A DNA stretch of 29,286 nucleotides from a virus: positions 1-29,286 of the IMG/VR virus record IMGVR_UViG_3300021964_000351. One strand, 5' to 3'. The notes under the pieces were generated by a model. That model ran no database searches. It was not told where the DNA came from and saw nothing but the letters and a program-made list of their open reading frames with translations. The position numbers and the translations under genes were made by a program. This document shows, one piece after another, positions 15,852 to 22,905 of this stretch. Within the stretch, counting starts at the first letter, position 1, and every line of letters begins with the position of its first letter.

Positions 15852-16025
15852 ATGGCACAAGAAAAATTATATACAATAGAAGAATACTTAAATTCTCTTA
15901 AATCGCCTGCAGGCGGCTATAGTAAAGCAACATTAGATACATTAGGTGTTGCATGGCCTCCCAGAAAGGGCTGGAAACAAGAGATAATAGACAAATACTA
16001 CATAAGGTTGACGGGCCAGAAATAA
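15852..16025 (+). CDS. Small hypothetical protein (WPP motif)
   Basis: A 57-residue protein from ATG 15852; a TTG at 15810 would extend it, but that lies inside the leader stem. It contains SPAGGYSKATLDTLGVAWPPRKGWKQ, resembling short marine phage proteins with GGYxKxxLxxLGVxWPPxKGWK. The function is unknown. The ribosome-binding site is weak (AGG about nine bases upstream), which fits control by the leader stem. Confidence 0.65.
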   Translation: MAQEKLYTIEEYLNSLKSPAGGYSKATLDTLGVAWPPRKGWKQEIIDKYYIRLTGQK

Positions 16026-16372
16026 AATACCGTTGAGATCAAGGCTATATGAGACCCAGATAACTTGTATAGACTCATAAGGATTATAGTATTATCCGCA
16101 ACACACTGGACATAAACAGTATAACAATAGGAACGAAGTTATACATGCATCAGCATACCGTAGCAGGTTGGAGATAGTTACAAGATCCTTTGTCCCATAG
16201 TGTTAAATACCTGCTCATCTAGGCTGTGACTACTCACATCAAGAGGATGGAACCAGAAGTGGTTCCGTCTGACTGAAACAATCTACATCAAGTCGAAATA
16301 AAAATACTTACCGAAGTCCGCAAGGACTGAGGTATCGGTAATTGCGTAGCAATTGCCAGAACATAGTTAAAT
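16026..16372 (+). ncRNA. 347-base hairpin-rich non-coding segment (candidate structured RNA)
   Basis: No plausible gene. Stems found by eye: TATGAG/CTCATA (16048-16080), GTATAAC/GTTATAC (16119-16144), ATGC-ATCA-GCAT (16145-16156), AGCAGGT/ACCTGCT (16162-16215), GATGGAACCA-GAAG-TGGTTCCGTC (16246-16269, 10 bp), AGTCC-GCAA-GGACT (16315-16328) closed by TACCG/CGGTA (16309-16340), and GGTAATTGC-GTA-GCAATTGCC (16337-16357). The last two share bases 16337-16340 and cannot both form, as in a regulatory switch. The final hairpin ends 15 bases before ATG 16373. No known RNA family is recognised. Confidence 0.45.
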
Positions 16373-16681
16373 ATGTATATGGAAGTAACATCTGAGCAGA
16401 AAACACAGTTATTAAACACAAACAGAACAGCCGATCACTTGTTTAGATGGGTATATGATGTTATACATAGTGGCAATATATCAGTAAAACAATACAATAT
16501 ATTAATAAAAATACATGACATGCACCCACAAGAGCAATCAGGTTATATTATACACGAAGATGTGTTATGGCCAGTTCCTACTAAAGTAAAGAAGTATCAA
16601 CTCACACCACATGGTTGGGAACAACGCAAGATATTCACACCCAAACGCAACAGACCCAAAACCTACAAAAAGGATAAATAG
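16373..16681 (+). CDS. Hypothetical protein downstream of structured leader
   Basis: A 102-residue protein; ATG 16373 is used here, with ATG 16379 as an alternative. Neither has a clear ribosome-binding site, so initiation may depend on the structured segment upstream. The sequence is hydrophilic and ends in a strongly basic tail (PKRNRPKTYKKDK). No domain is recognised. The stop codon lies within a GGATAAATA element (16672-16680). Confidence 0.6.
   Translation: MYMEVTSEQKTQLLNTNRTADHLFRWVYDVIHSGNISVKQYNILIKIHDMHPQEQSGYIIHEDVLWPVPTKVKKYQLTPHGWEQRKIFTPKRNRPKTYKKDK
16672..16680 (+). promoter_or_regulatory. GGATAAATA element before the methyltransferase
   Basis: AAAAAGGATAAATA ends at 16680, 47 bases before the methyltransferase ATG, which has a perfect AGGAGG site. 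The same core precedes the fibre block (7175-7183) and the portal (22858-22866). It resembles the T4 late promoter TATAAATA in part, but no T4-type sigma factor is recognised here. Confidence 0.4.
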
Positions 16682-16726
16682 AGATACGCATACAGTAGCG
16701 ACGATACTGATATACAGGAGGACAAT

Positions 16727-18103
16727 ATGTCAACTGAAATAGAAATAAAACAATTAGATATAGGCGATATAAAGCCATATCCTAATAATCCCAGAAAGAA
16801 TGCTAAAGCAGTGGAAAAAGTTGCAGACAGTATAAGTCAATATGGATTCCAACAACCCATAGTGGTGGATAAAGATATGACCATAATAGTGGGTCATACC
16901 AGATATCAAGCATCCAGAAAGTTGGGACTAGAACAAGTACCAGTAGTGATAGCAGAACATCTCACAGAAAAACAAGCAGATAGTTATCGCATTATGGATA
17001 ACAAGAGCGGAGAATGGGCAGAATGGGACGAAAAGATGCTGTATCAGGAGTTAGATCAACTTATACAAGACAGTAATCTACAAGAATTAAGTTACGAAAC
17101 AGGATTTAGCGAAAACGAATTAAACAGGTTATTCGCACCACACGAAGATCCACTGGAAACATACGCACAAAGCACAAATTATCGTAGCAAAATAGGTGAT
17201 TTATGGACAATGGACAAACATAAATTATTATGCGGAGATAGTGCAGACTCAGATCACTTAGACCTATTATTAGGTGCAGAAACAATAGATTGTGTATGGG
17301 AAGACCCACCATACGGTATAAGTTATCAAACAGCAAACAGTATTAATTATACTAAAGAAGAAAACGAAGTTAGAAACCATAAAATCCTTAATGACGAACT
17401 ACAGGGCGACAAGTTAATAGAATTTCTGGATAAACATCTAAATATAGTAACAAACAAGTTAAAACCAGGCGGACCTCTGTACTGGTGTCATGATATAAGA
17501 ACAACAACAGAATTTAAACAACTACTAACAGATAACAAAATACATGTATCAGATACTCTAATATGGAGTAAGTATAACGCAAGTAATTGGCTAGCCAATT
17601 ACGCTAAATTTTACGAACCTATTCATTATGGTTGGAAAGAAGGGGCAGTACACCCTTGGTATGGTAAAGGAATGAACCCTAACGTACTAGAATTACACGA
17701 ATTAGAAGAATTTAGCAAAGAAGATCTAATTAAAATAATTAAAGGTGCAGATAAAAACATACACAAATTTAATAGAGAAGAGCGTAAAATAGCATCTCTG
17801 CACCCTACAGTAAAACCAGCAAAGTTGATATTATACCATTTAATAAACAGTACTAGACCTAACGAGATAGTATATGATGGATTTGCAGGCTCAGGTAGTA
17901 CTCTAATAGCATGTGAAAGAAGCGGCAGAAATGCTAGATGTATAGAAATAGAACCTAAATTTGTAGATATTATTATAAACAGATGGCAGGAAGAGACAGG
18001 ATTAGAAGCAGTAAGACAAGATGGTGTCAAATGGAATGACGTTATAGGTCAAGAAATAGATGATCTACTAGATAGTGCATATCAGGAGGCTCTAGATGGA
18101 TGA
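16727..18103 (+). CDS. ParB-domain DNA methyltransferase (beta class)
   Basis: A 458-residue two-domain protein. Residues 1-95 form a ParB/Srx-type domain (IKPYPNNPRKN near 15-25, GHTRYQASRKLG near 56-67). The C-terminal part is a SAM-dependent DNA methyltransferase with DPPY at 193-196 (catalytic motif IV) and DGFAGSGST at 384-392 (SAM-binding motif I). The order motif IV before motif I is that of the beta class (N6-adenine or N4-cytosine). The ParB part probably helps DNA recognition. It overlaps terS by eight bases, so modification and packaging genes are co-expressed. Protection of phage DNA from host restriction is the likely role. Confidence 0.92.
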   Translation: MSTEIEIKQLDIGDIKPYPNNPRKNAKAVEKVADSISQYGFQQPIVVDKDMTIIVGHTRYQASRKLGLEQVPVVIAEHLTEKQADSYRIMDNKSGEWAEWDEKMLYQELDQLIQDSNLQELSYETGFSENELNRLFAPHEDPLETYAQSTNYRSKIGDLWTMDKHKLLCGDSADSDHLDLLLGAETIDCVWEDPPYGISYQTANSINYTKEENEVRNHKILNDELQGDKLIEFLDKHLNIVTNKLKPGGPLYWCHDIRTTTEFKQLLTDNKIHVSDTLIWSKYNASNWLANYAKFYEPIHYGWKEGAVHPWYGKGMNPNVLELHELEEFSKEDLIKIIKGADKNIHKFNREERKIASLHPTVKPAKLILYHLINSTRPNEIVYDGFAGSGSTLIACERSGRNARCIEIEPKFVDIIINRWQEETGLEAVRQDGVKWNDVIGQEIDDLLDSAYQEALDG

Positions 18104-18476
18104 TTATAACAGAAAAAATAAGAAATGGGGCAAAATGACCAAAGAAGGTTTAGTAGTAGGCAGAGGAGATAACAAAAAAGTAGTACCACCAGATGAAGTA
18201 ATAAAATTAGCAAAATTATGGTGTAGTATGCAAGAAATAGCAGACTGGTTCGATATACCCAGAGAAACACTGAAATACAATTTTAGTGATTTAATTGCAA
18301 AAGGCCGATCAGAAACGAAACAGGCACTCAGAAGAGCACAAATAAAGAGTGCTCTTAGCGGAAACACCAGTATGATGATATGGTTAGGCAAGAATATCCT
18401 GGGTCAGAGCGATCAACCGATAAATACTAGTGAGGAGAAAATCCTCCCATGGTTAGAAGAATCTGGTGAATCCTAA
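18096..18476 (+). CDS. terS: Terminase small subunit
   Basis: A 126-residue protein with a consensus AGGAGG site and an overlap with the methyltransferase gene. An HTH-like segment is visible near residues 32-60 (VIKLAKLWCSMQEIADWFDIPRETLKYNF written in part). It is followed by ETKQALRRAQIKSALSGNTSMMIWLGKNILGQ, typical of phage small terminase subunits. It should recognise the packaging site and load the large subunit. Position directly before the large subunit supports the call. Confidence 0.85.
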   Translation: MDDYNRKNKKWGKMTKEGLVVGRGDNKKVVPPDEVIKLAKLWCSMQEIADWFDIPRETLKYNFSDLIAKGRSETKQALRRAQIKSALSGNTSMMIWLGKNILGQSDQPINTSEEKILPWLEESGES

Positions 18477-18589
18477 ATATGCATAGCAATATGCTGTTCT
18501 AATGATAGTTGCCAAACGTTCAATCACAGATTCTTTTATTAAGACAGGGCACCCTACCCCGGTGCCCGGTCACTTTTAGGGGTAAAGAT
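18477..18589 (+). promoter_or_regulatory. Terminase large-subunit leader with two hairpins
   Basis: GCATA-GCAA-TATGC at 18481-18494 (GNRA loop) and a GC-rich GGGCACC...GGTGCCC stem at 18547-18567. The second stands out in an AT-rich genome. Rare codons (CGG, CCG, GTC) would be needed if this stretch were coding. It could be a translational control element or part of a packaging (cos/pac) site. An AGGGG ribosome-binding site lies at 18578-18582. Confidence 0.4.
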
Positions 18590-19819
18590 GTGCAGTTAAC
18601 AGATATACAATCAGAAATAATCAATTCAGATTCAAGATTTAAAATAGTAATCGCTGGAAGACGTGGCGGCAAGTCCTTTGCCAGTATAGCCTATCTGGCT
18701 AAACACGCCAGATACCCTGGTAAAAAGTGTATGTATGTAGCACCCACATTTGCAATGTGTAAACAAATTATCTGGGAAGATCTTAAGGATATGCTCAGAA
18801 ACAGGAAATGGATTAAAAAAATTAACGAATCGGATTTAACTATAACACTGGTTAATGGCAGTACTATATTCTTGCGTAGTGCAGATACACCCGACCGTAT
18901 CCGAGGCATAGGTATTGATGCCTGTGTTATAGATGAAGCGGCAGATATAAGTAAATTGCGGGAAGTATGGATGGCAATTATCCGACCTACTTTGTCAGAC
19001 AGACAAGGAACAGCAATGATAATCAGCAGTCCTAAAGGTAAAGGATTCTTGTTTGATTTATATAATGACGCAAAGTATACAGAAGACTGGCAGAGCTGGC
19101 AGTATACCACAGAGCAAGGTGGTCTGGTACCATTAGAAGAATTAGATCAAGCAAAAAGAGATCTGGATGAAAGAACATACAAACAAGAGTATCAGGCAGA
19201 ATTTGTGGATTTTGCAGGGGCAATCTATTATGCTTTTGGCGATCACAATATAGTACAAAAGCCAGTACCTTTACAATTAGGTACTCCTATACATATAGGC
19301 TGGGATTTTAACGTATCGCCACAATGTGTAGTTATAGCATATAAAACAATGGCTGACCTACATATATTTGATGAGATAGAGATATATGGATCAGATACAC
19401 AAGAAATGTGTAATGAAATACGCCAGAGATACCCAGACCAACGATATATAGCCTATCCAGATGCTTCAGGTGCCAGAAGGCAGACCAGTAGCGGAGGACT
19501 AAGCGATCATATTATAATAAAAAATGCTGGATTTAAGTTGATCACAGGCAGTAAAAATCCTCCAGTAAAAGATCGTATAGCCAGTGTAAATAGTGTACTA
19601 AAACAGGACAATATTAGATTGACAATAGACCCTAAATGTGTTAAAGTTATAAATGGTTTAAGGAAACATACATATAAAGAAGGCACCAGACAACCAGAAA
19701 AGGATGGAGCAGTAGATTTCTCGCATTTTAATGATGCCGCTGGTTACTTAATTTATGCAAATTATCCAGTTAGACCAGAATTTAAGCAAACATATGGCAG
19801 AGTAAGTAGAACATTATAG
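18590..19819 (+). CDS. terL: Terminase large subunit
   Basis: ATP-driven DNA packaging motor and nuclease. Numbered from GTG 18590 (409 residues): Walker A AGRRGGKS at 22-29, Walker B CVIDEAA at 112-118 with Asp115/Glu116, motif III ISSPKGKG near 145, then the RNase H-like nuclease with GWDFN (Asp239), YPDASG (Asp291) and HFNDAAG (Asp382). An alternative TTG start at 18509 would add 27 residues but has no ribosome-binding site, directly follows a stop, and uses rare codons in a hairpin. GTG has AGGGG seven bases upstream. The end is certain, the start is not. Confidence 0.93.
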   Translation: MQLTDIQSEIINSDSRFKIVIAGRRGGKSFASIAYLAKHARYPGKKCMYVAPTFAMCKQIIWEDLKDMLRNRKWIKKINESDLTITLVNGSTIFLRSADTPDRIRGIGIDACVIDEAADISKLREVWMAIIRPTLSDRQGTAMIISSPKGKGFLFDLYNDAKYTEDWQSWQYTTEQGGLVPLEELDQAKRDLDERTYKQEYQAEFVDFAGAIYYAFGDHNIVQKPVPLQLGTPIHIGWDFNVSPQCVVIAYKTMADLHIFDEIEIYGSDTQEMCNEIRQRYPDQRYIAYPDASGARRQTSSGGLSDHIIIKNAGFKLITGSKNPPVKDRIASVNSVLKQDNIRLTIDPKCVKVINGLRKHTYKEGTRQPEKDGAVDFSHFNDAAGYLIYANYPVRPEFKQTYGRVSRTL

Positions 19820-19828
19820 GAGTAAAAA

Positions 19829-19999
19829 ATGGCAAATGTACACTATGTAATAAAAGTAATAGAACCTGAACGCGAATACTTAAAAACATTTATAGATCAG
19901 AAATTAGATAATTGCAGACAATTAGCACAGGAATACTTGTGGAGTTGTCCAGCAGAAACAAAATACATTTATGTAGCAACCAGGATAAAGAATGCATAA
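19829..19999 (+). CDS. Small hypothetical protein
   Basis: A 56-residue protein starting nine bases after the terminase stop, with TAGGAG upstream. It begins MANVHYVIKVIEPEREYLKTF and has a central helix (KLDNCRQLAQEYLW). It is soluble, with two cysteines. No family is recognised. It overlaps the next gene by eight bases, so it belongs to the same operon. Confidence 0.65.
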   Translation: MANVHYVIKVIEPEREYLKTFIDQKLDNCRQLAQEYLWSCPAETKYIYVATRIKNA

Positions 20000-20231
20000 T
20001 CCAGTATATAAAGTATGGGATGAGCAAGGTAAATATATGACTCGTTATCAGGAACAGGAATGTTATAAAATAACAGTCAGGTACCCAGGCACAGGCAGAA
20101 CATTAGAATTTATAGGTATGGATCGCGGCAGTTGTATACTACAAGCCGAAGTTGCAAAAGAAGAATCAGATACAGTTATGTTAATGGAATCAGAAGAAGC
20201 CGTGACATTATTAAAAAAGGAGAAAATATGA
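19992..20231 (+). CDS. Small hypothetical protein
   Basis: A 79-residue soluble protein with AGGA upstream. The sequence is partly beta-rich (YKITVRYPGTGRTLEFIGMDRGS) and ends in a helix. No domain is recognised. It overlaps both neighbours by a few bases, which supports a real, coupled gene. Confidence 0.65.
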   Translation: MHNPVYKVWDEQGKYMTRYQEQECYKITVRYPGTGRTLEFIGMDRGSCILQAEVAKEESDTVMLMESEEAVTLLKKEKI

Positions 20232-20413
20232 AATTACCAGAATATTTAAACAAAGAGAGTACGCACACAACTATAGGCGTAAACACAATGAGCCTGATAG
20301 GACTTAGCCTTATGTGGGGACATATGACAGATATGATATCACTATGGTTCTTACCGCTCACAATCATAACATTATTAGCAGGATTCGGTAACGAGATCCG
20401 TAAGAGGGATTAA
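20228..20413 (+). CDS. Two-helix membrane protein (holin candidate)
   Basis: A 61-residue protein from ATG 20228 behind an AAGGAGA site; a start further upstream lies inside the preceding gene. Two hydrophobic segments are visible (about 16-33, GVNTMSLIGLSLMWGHM, and 38-54, ISLWFLPLTIITLLAGF). The N-terminus is polar and the C-terminus basic (GNEIRKRD). Size and layout fit a class II holin, but no endolysin is recognised anywhere, so the lysis role is unproven. Confidence 0.65.
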   Translation: MKLPEYLNKESTHTTIGVNTMSLIGLSLMWGHMTDMISLWFLPLTIITLLAGFGNEIRKRD

Positions 20414-20415
20414 GT

Positions 20416-20676
20416 ATGGACGAATTTACAAGAAAGTCTACACAACATATGGATCAGAAGTTGGTAAAACAAGCAATTAAGGCTATAGATAAGTCTCCAG
20501 AACTTAAAAAGATCAGAAGTATCAAGGACGGTATGAGCTATAGTGAGATTAATTCAGGTGTAAACGACCAGCAATATAAAGATAACTATGATAATATAAA
20601 GTGGAATAAGGACAAACCTAAACCCAAGTTCAAAGTTCGTGTTAATGGCAAATTGATAAATCCAGATGAAGACTAA
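20416..20676 (+). CDS. Small hydrophilic hypothetical protein
   Basis: An 86-residue, highly charged protein (many Lys and Asp) without a recognised domain. It has the segment SGVNDQQYKDNYDNIKWNK and a basic stretch KPKPKFKVRVNGK near the end. It starts two bases after the holin candidate and its stop is immediately followed by the next ATG (TAAATG), so translation is coupled. Confidence 0.65.
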   Translation: MDEFTRKSTQHMDQKLVKQAIKAIDKSPELKKIRSIKDGMSYSEINSGVNDQQYKDNYDNIKWNKDKPKPKFKVRVNGKLINPDED

Positions 20677-21933
20677 ATGCAATACACTTTCCAAGACCTA
20701 AAGAACACAATTAATATACAAGATGTAGATTATAATACATTTAGAAAACAATTAAGTGTATTAGATATTTCAGATACAACAGGCACATTCAGCATAAAAA
20801 GTAATTTAGATACATTCCTCGATCGTGTAGCAACAAAAGACAATAGAAAGGAACTGGCAGAAGTATATTGTCAAAAAATGTACCAGATATTAGTTACAGA
20901 TGCTGAAAGCAGTCTTAAAACATTCTATAACAGTAAAGGTGCCTTACCAAATCCTTTAGAATATTATTTCAATTTACCTACTGGTAACTGTTTAGACGGC
21001 GAAACCTTTATGGGTATCAGTAACAGCAAGTATGGTAGAGTGTGTAAAAATATTAACTTTAATGACTTCTATAATACTAAAAAGTTATATACAAACGATA
21101 GTCAGTATGTGTTTGGATTAATAAAAGTGATGTATGAGCAGTTCCATATACGCAATAGTCTAGTTGGTCCTGCTTTCTTTGACCATATTATTAACACAGA
21201 AGATGACTATAGTCAATTTTGGTTAGACTTTTGGATAGGAGCAAACAAGGCAAGTATATTTAATCCATATACATTTAAGAGTATATTGGATACAGAATTT
21301 ACAGGAGATGTATTGTTTAGTCCTTGTATGGGTTGGAATGCATACCAACTAGGATTCTATAACAGTGAATTTAGTCATATGGTAGCAACAGATGTAATTC
21401 CTAATGTAGTAGACAATGCAAATAAATTACACAATAAATATGTAGTATGGAAAGAACAAGACTCTTTCCAACAATTCTTTGCAGAAGACAAAACCACTGA
21501 CTTCTACTGTTGTCCTAGCGAACAATTAGATGCTCGTCATGACTTTATAGAAAAGTATGCTAACAAAGTAGATGCAGTATTGTTTTGTCCGCCTTATTTC
21601 GATTTAGAACTATATCCAGGAGCAGAACAAAGCACAGACTCGTTTCCTGACTATGCAGACTGGCTCGTAGGATATTGGGAAGAAACAGTAAAGTTATGCG
21701 TAAGTGTCATGAAGCCTGGTGCCAAATTTGGATTTATTATAAGTAACTATAGGAATAATAACAAAGTAGATACTACAATAAGTCAGGATATGAAACAAAT
21801 AGTAGACAAACATTTAACATTTAACAAACATATGAAAGTTAAATGGAGTGGCTTAACAAGTAGCCGTCAAGCACATAAGCAAAGAGACGGTAACTATGAA
21901 GATTTATGGATATTTAACAATGAAGAAGAGTAA
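20677..21933 (+). CDS. SAM-dependent methyltransferase-like protein with CPPY motif
   Basis: A 418-residue protein. FSPCMGWNAYQLG at 214-226 followed by HMVATDVIPNVV resembles the SAM-binding motif I and acidic motif II of a family with DPCMGWGxRLxG. VLFCPPYFDLELYPG with Cys304-Pro-Pro-Tyr307 corresponds to the catalytic TSPPYFxxExY motif. QSxxxFPDYADW follows as in that family. The usual Ser/Asp before PPY is Cys here, a possible change in specificity or activity. DNA N4/N6 modification is likely; the target is unknown. It differs from the ParB-fused enzyme in motif order (motif I first). Confidence 0.75.
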   Translation: MQYTFQDLKNTINIQDVDYNTFRKQLSVLDISDTTGTFSIKSNLDTFLDRVATKDNRKELAEVYCQKMYQILVTDAESSLKTFYNSKGALPNPLEYYFNLPTGNCLDGETFMGISNSKYGRVCKNINFNDFYNTKKLYTNDSQYVFGLIKVMYEQFHIRNSLVGPAFFDHIINTEDDYSQFWLDFWIGANKASIFNPYTFKSILDTEFTGDVLFSPCMGWNAYQLGFYNSEFSHMVATDVIPNVVDNANKLHNKYVVWKEQDSFQQFFAEDKTTDFYCCPSEQLDARHDFIEKYANKVDAVLFCPPYFDLELYPGAEQSTDSFPDYADWLVGYWEETVKLCVSVMKPGAKFGFIISNYRNNNKVDTTISQDMKQIVDKHLTFNKHMKVKWSGLTSSRQAHKQRDGNYEDLWIFNNEEE

Positions 21934-22093
21934 CTGGCATGGTGGCAAAGGCTCAGCAAGACGCAATAGTAATGAACAAGCATATTCAGATAATTGGGAA
22001 ACAATATTTGGTAAAAGCAGACCTAACATAAACACCAGAAACAAGGAAGTAAAAAATGGCAAAAACAAAACAGGAAACAGTACAGACAAATAA
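21920..22093 (+). CDS. Small conserved phage protein (GGKGS)
   Basis: A 57-residue protein from ATG 21920, overlapping the end of the methyltransferase. It contains WHGGKGSARR and SDNWETIFGK, the two blocks of a short protein that is widespread in marine and other phages (GGKGSxxR...NWDxIFG). Its function is not known to me. The C-terminal third is low-complexity Asn/Lys. Confidence 0.7.
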   Translation: MKKSNWHGGKGSARRNSNEQAYSDNWETIFGKSRPNINTRNKEVKNGKNKTGNSTDK

Positions 22094-22313
22094 CAGATAT
22101 GGAGATATACCACAAGGTAGCCATATGGGTTTCTTCAAAACAGGTATAGCAGTAGCAGATGCACCAGTCACATACGGTTATAGTTACATTGTAGCACCCA
22201 GCAAAGAATACATGGATTTAGCAGTACTAAATTACATTACAAAGTATGGTATAAGAGAAATAGAATCAATAACACAGGAAGAATATGAAAGCAATACACA
22301 AATACAACAGTAA
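22056..22313 (+). CDS. Small hypothetical protein
   Basis: An 85-residue protein with AAGGAAG upstream, overlapping both neighbours in different frames. A soluble protein with no recognised domain; the centre is beta-rich (VTYGYSYIVAPSKEYMDLAV) and the C-terminus acidic. Context places it in the same operon as the GGKGS protein. Confidence 0.6.
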   Translation: MAKTKQETVQTNNRYGDIPQGSHMGFFKTGIAVADAPVTYGYSYIVAPSKEYMDLAVLNYITKYGIREIESITQEEYESNTQIQQ

Positions 22314-22521
22314 AACACCAGAAGGAGCAAGGAGAATTGCTCAGAGTATAGGGTATAAACACACAATATATGATGAACCTAAAATGATACAATTACTTGC
22401 TAGAGCAGGTATACATTTAGATGGTATAGACTATAGTAATAAAACAACATATGTTGACGATATGCCTTTTGAAAGTAATCCTGATTTAGTTGCAGATAGT
22501 ACAGAAACAATTAAATTATAA
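22285..22521 (+). CDS. Small hypothetical protein, last gene before the hairpin region
   Basis: A 78-residue protein with AGGA upstream, overlapping the previous gene by 29 bases. It contains GARRIAQSIGYKHTIYD and QLLARAGIHLDGIDY. No domain is recognised. It is the last gene before the hairpin and terminator region. Confidence 0.6.
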   Translation: MKAIHKYNSKTPEGARRIAQSIGYKHTIYDEPKMIQLLARAGIHLDGIDYSNKTTYVDDMPFESNPDLVADSTETIKL

Positions 22522-22693
22522 AGTTGTAAGTCCTGTGTGCGTCTAAAAGAGGTGATTGCCATTACCTTAATTCCAGCACACAGGCAACCGATAAATATAG
22601 TTACATTATAATATAGACGACATAAAGGATAGTGTGTCCATTAACCGTCGTCGATAGTAAAGATGGGTCTTTACATTATAAATGTCTTTCTTA

Positions 22694-22721
22694 AAGCCAG
22701 ATAAGTCAAACGATCTGGCTT
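22694..22721 (+). terminator. Terminator-like hairpin
   Basis: AAGCCAGAT at 22694-22702 and ATCTGGCTT at 22713-22721 form a perfect 9-bp stem with a 10-base loop, followed by a short T-rich run (CTTTAT). It is placed to end transcription of the terminase and small-gene operon. Confidence 0.6.
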
Positions 22722-22734
22722 CTTTATCAGTCAA

Positions 22735-22761
22735 AAAATACCCACATAGTGCGGGTATTTT
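22735..22761 (+). terminator. Rho-independent terminator
   Basis: AAAATACCC at 22735-22743 and GGGTATTTT at 22753-22761 make a 9-bp stem with A-run before and T-run after, so it may work in both directions. It lies between the early/packaging genes and the head operon. Confidence 0.75.
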
Positions 22762-22857
22762 ACTATTACTTTCGGTAATAGGCAAGTTAGGACAAGCCAG
22801 TATTAGTTATAATATGCTTTAATGATTGTCAACAAAAGTGGCCTAAATGGCTAAAAA

Positions 22858-22866
22858 GGATAAATA
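22858..22866 (+). promoter_or_regulatory. GGATAAATA element before the portal gene
   Basis: AAAAAGGATAAATA ends at 22866, 40 bases before the portal start. It shares its core with the elements at 7175 and 16672. A TATAAT box lies about 45 bases upstream (22808-22813) with only a poor -35 (TTAGGA, 15-base spacer), so the real promoter is not certain. Confidence 0.4.
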
Positions 22867-22905
22867 GTAATACCATAAGGGCAACATAGCGACTGGAGAT
22901 AACAA

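Larger units (their letters stand above)
22522..22905 (+). ncRNA. 384-base hairpin-rich non-coding segment (candidate structured RNA, terminators, portal leader)
   Basis: No gene is seen. Stems in order: CCTGTGTGC/GCACACAGG (22532-22584, 9 bp) enclosing AGGTGAT-TGCC-ATTACCT (22550-22567); GACGAC/GTCGTC (22616-22652) enclosing GGATA-GTG-TGTCC; GTAAAGA-TGGG-TCTTTAC (22657-22674); two terminator-like stems (separate entries); CTATTAC/GTAATAG (22763-22781). A TATAAT at 22808-22813 and a GGATAAATA at 22858-22866 follow. The first 150 bases resemble a compact multi-stem RNA; no known family is recognised. Confidence 0.45.

Noticed and set aside
16145-16177. Ten-codon leader peptide (ATG CAT CAG ...) in the structured segment
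   Set aside because: No good ribosome-binding site and no run of regulatory codons; too short to separate from chance.
16026-16372. Group I intron, hammerhead, RNase P or tmRNA
   Set aside because: I find none of the conserved core sequences of these families (P/Q/R/S elements, CUGANGA...GAAA, GAGGAAAGUCC, tRNA-like end).
18509-18589. TTG start giving a 436-residue terminase large subunit
   Set aside because: No ribosome-binding site, start directly follows a stop, codons are rare (CGG, CCG, GTC) and lie in a GC-rich hairpin. GTG 18590 has AGGGG at good spacing. Kept open as an alternative.
20132-20227. Longer start for the two-helix membrane protein
   Set aside because: The extension overlaps the previous gene fully, and AAGGAGA is placed exactly for ATG 20228.
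22607-22612. TATAAT box as a promoter
   Set aside because: No -35 box within 15-19 bases upstream (GCAACC region), and the box is between paired segments of the hairpin region.
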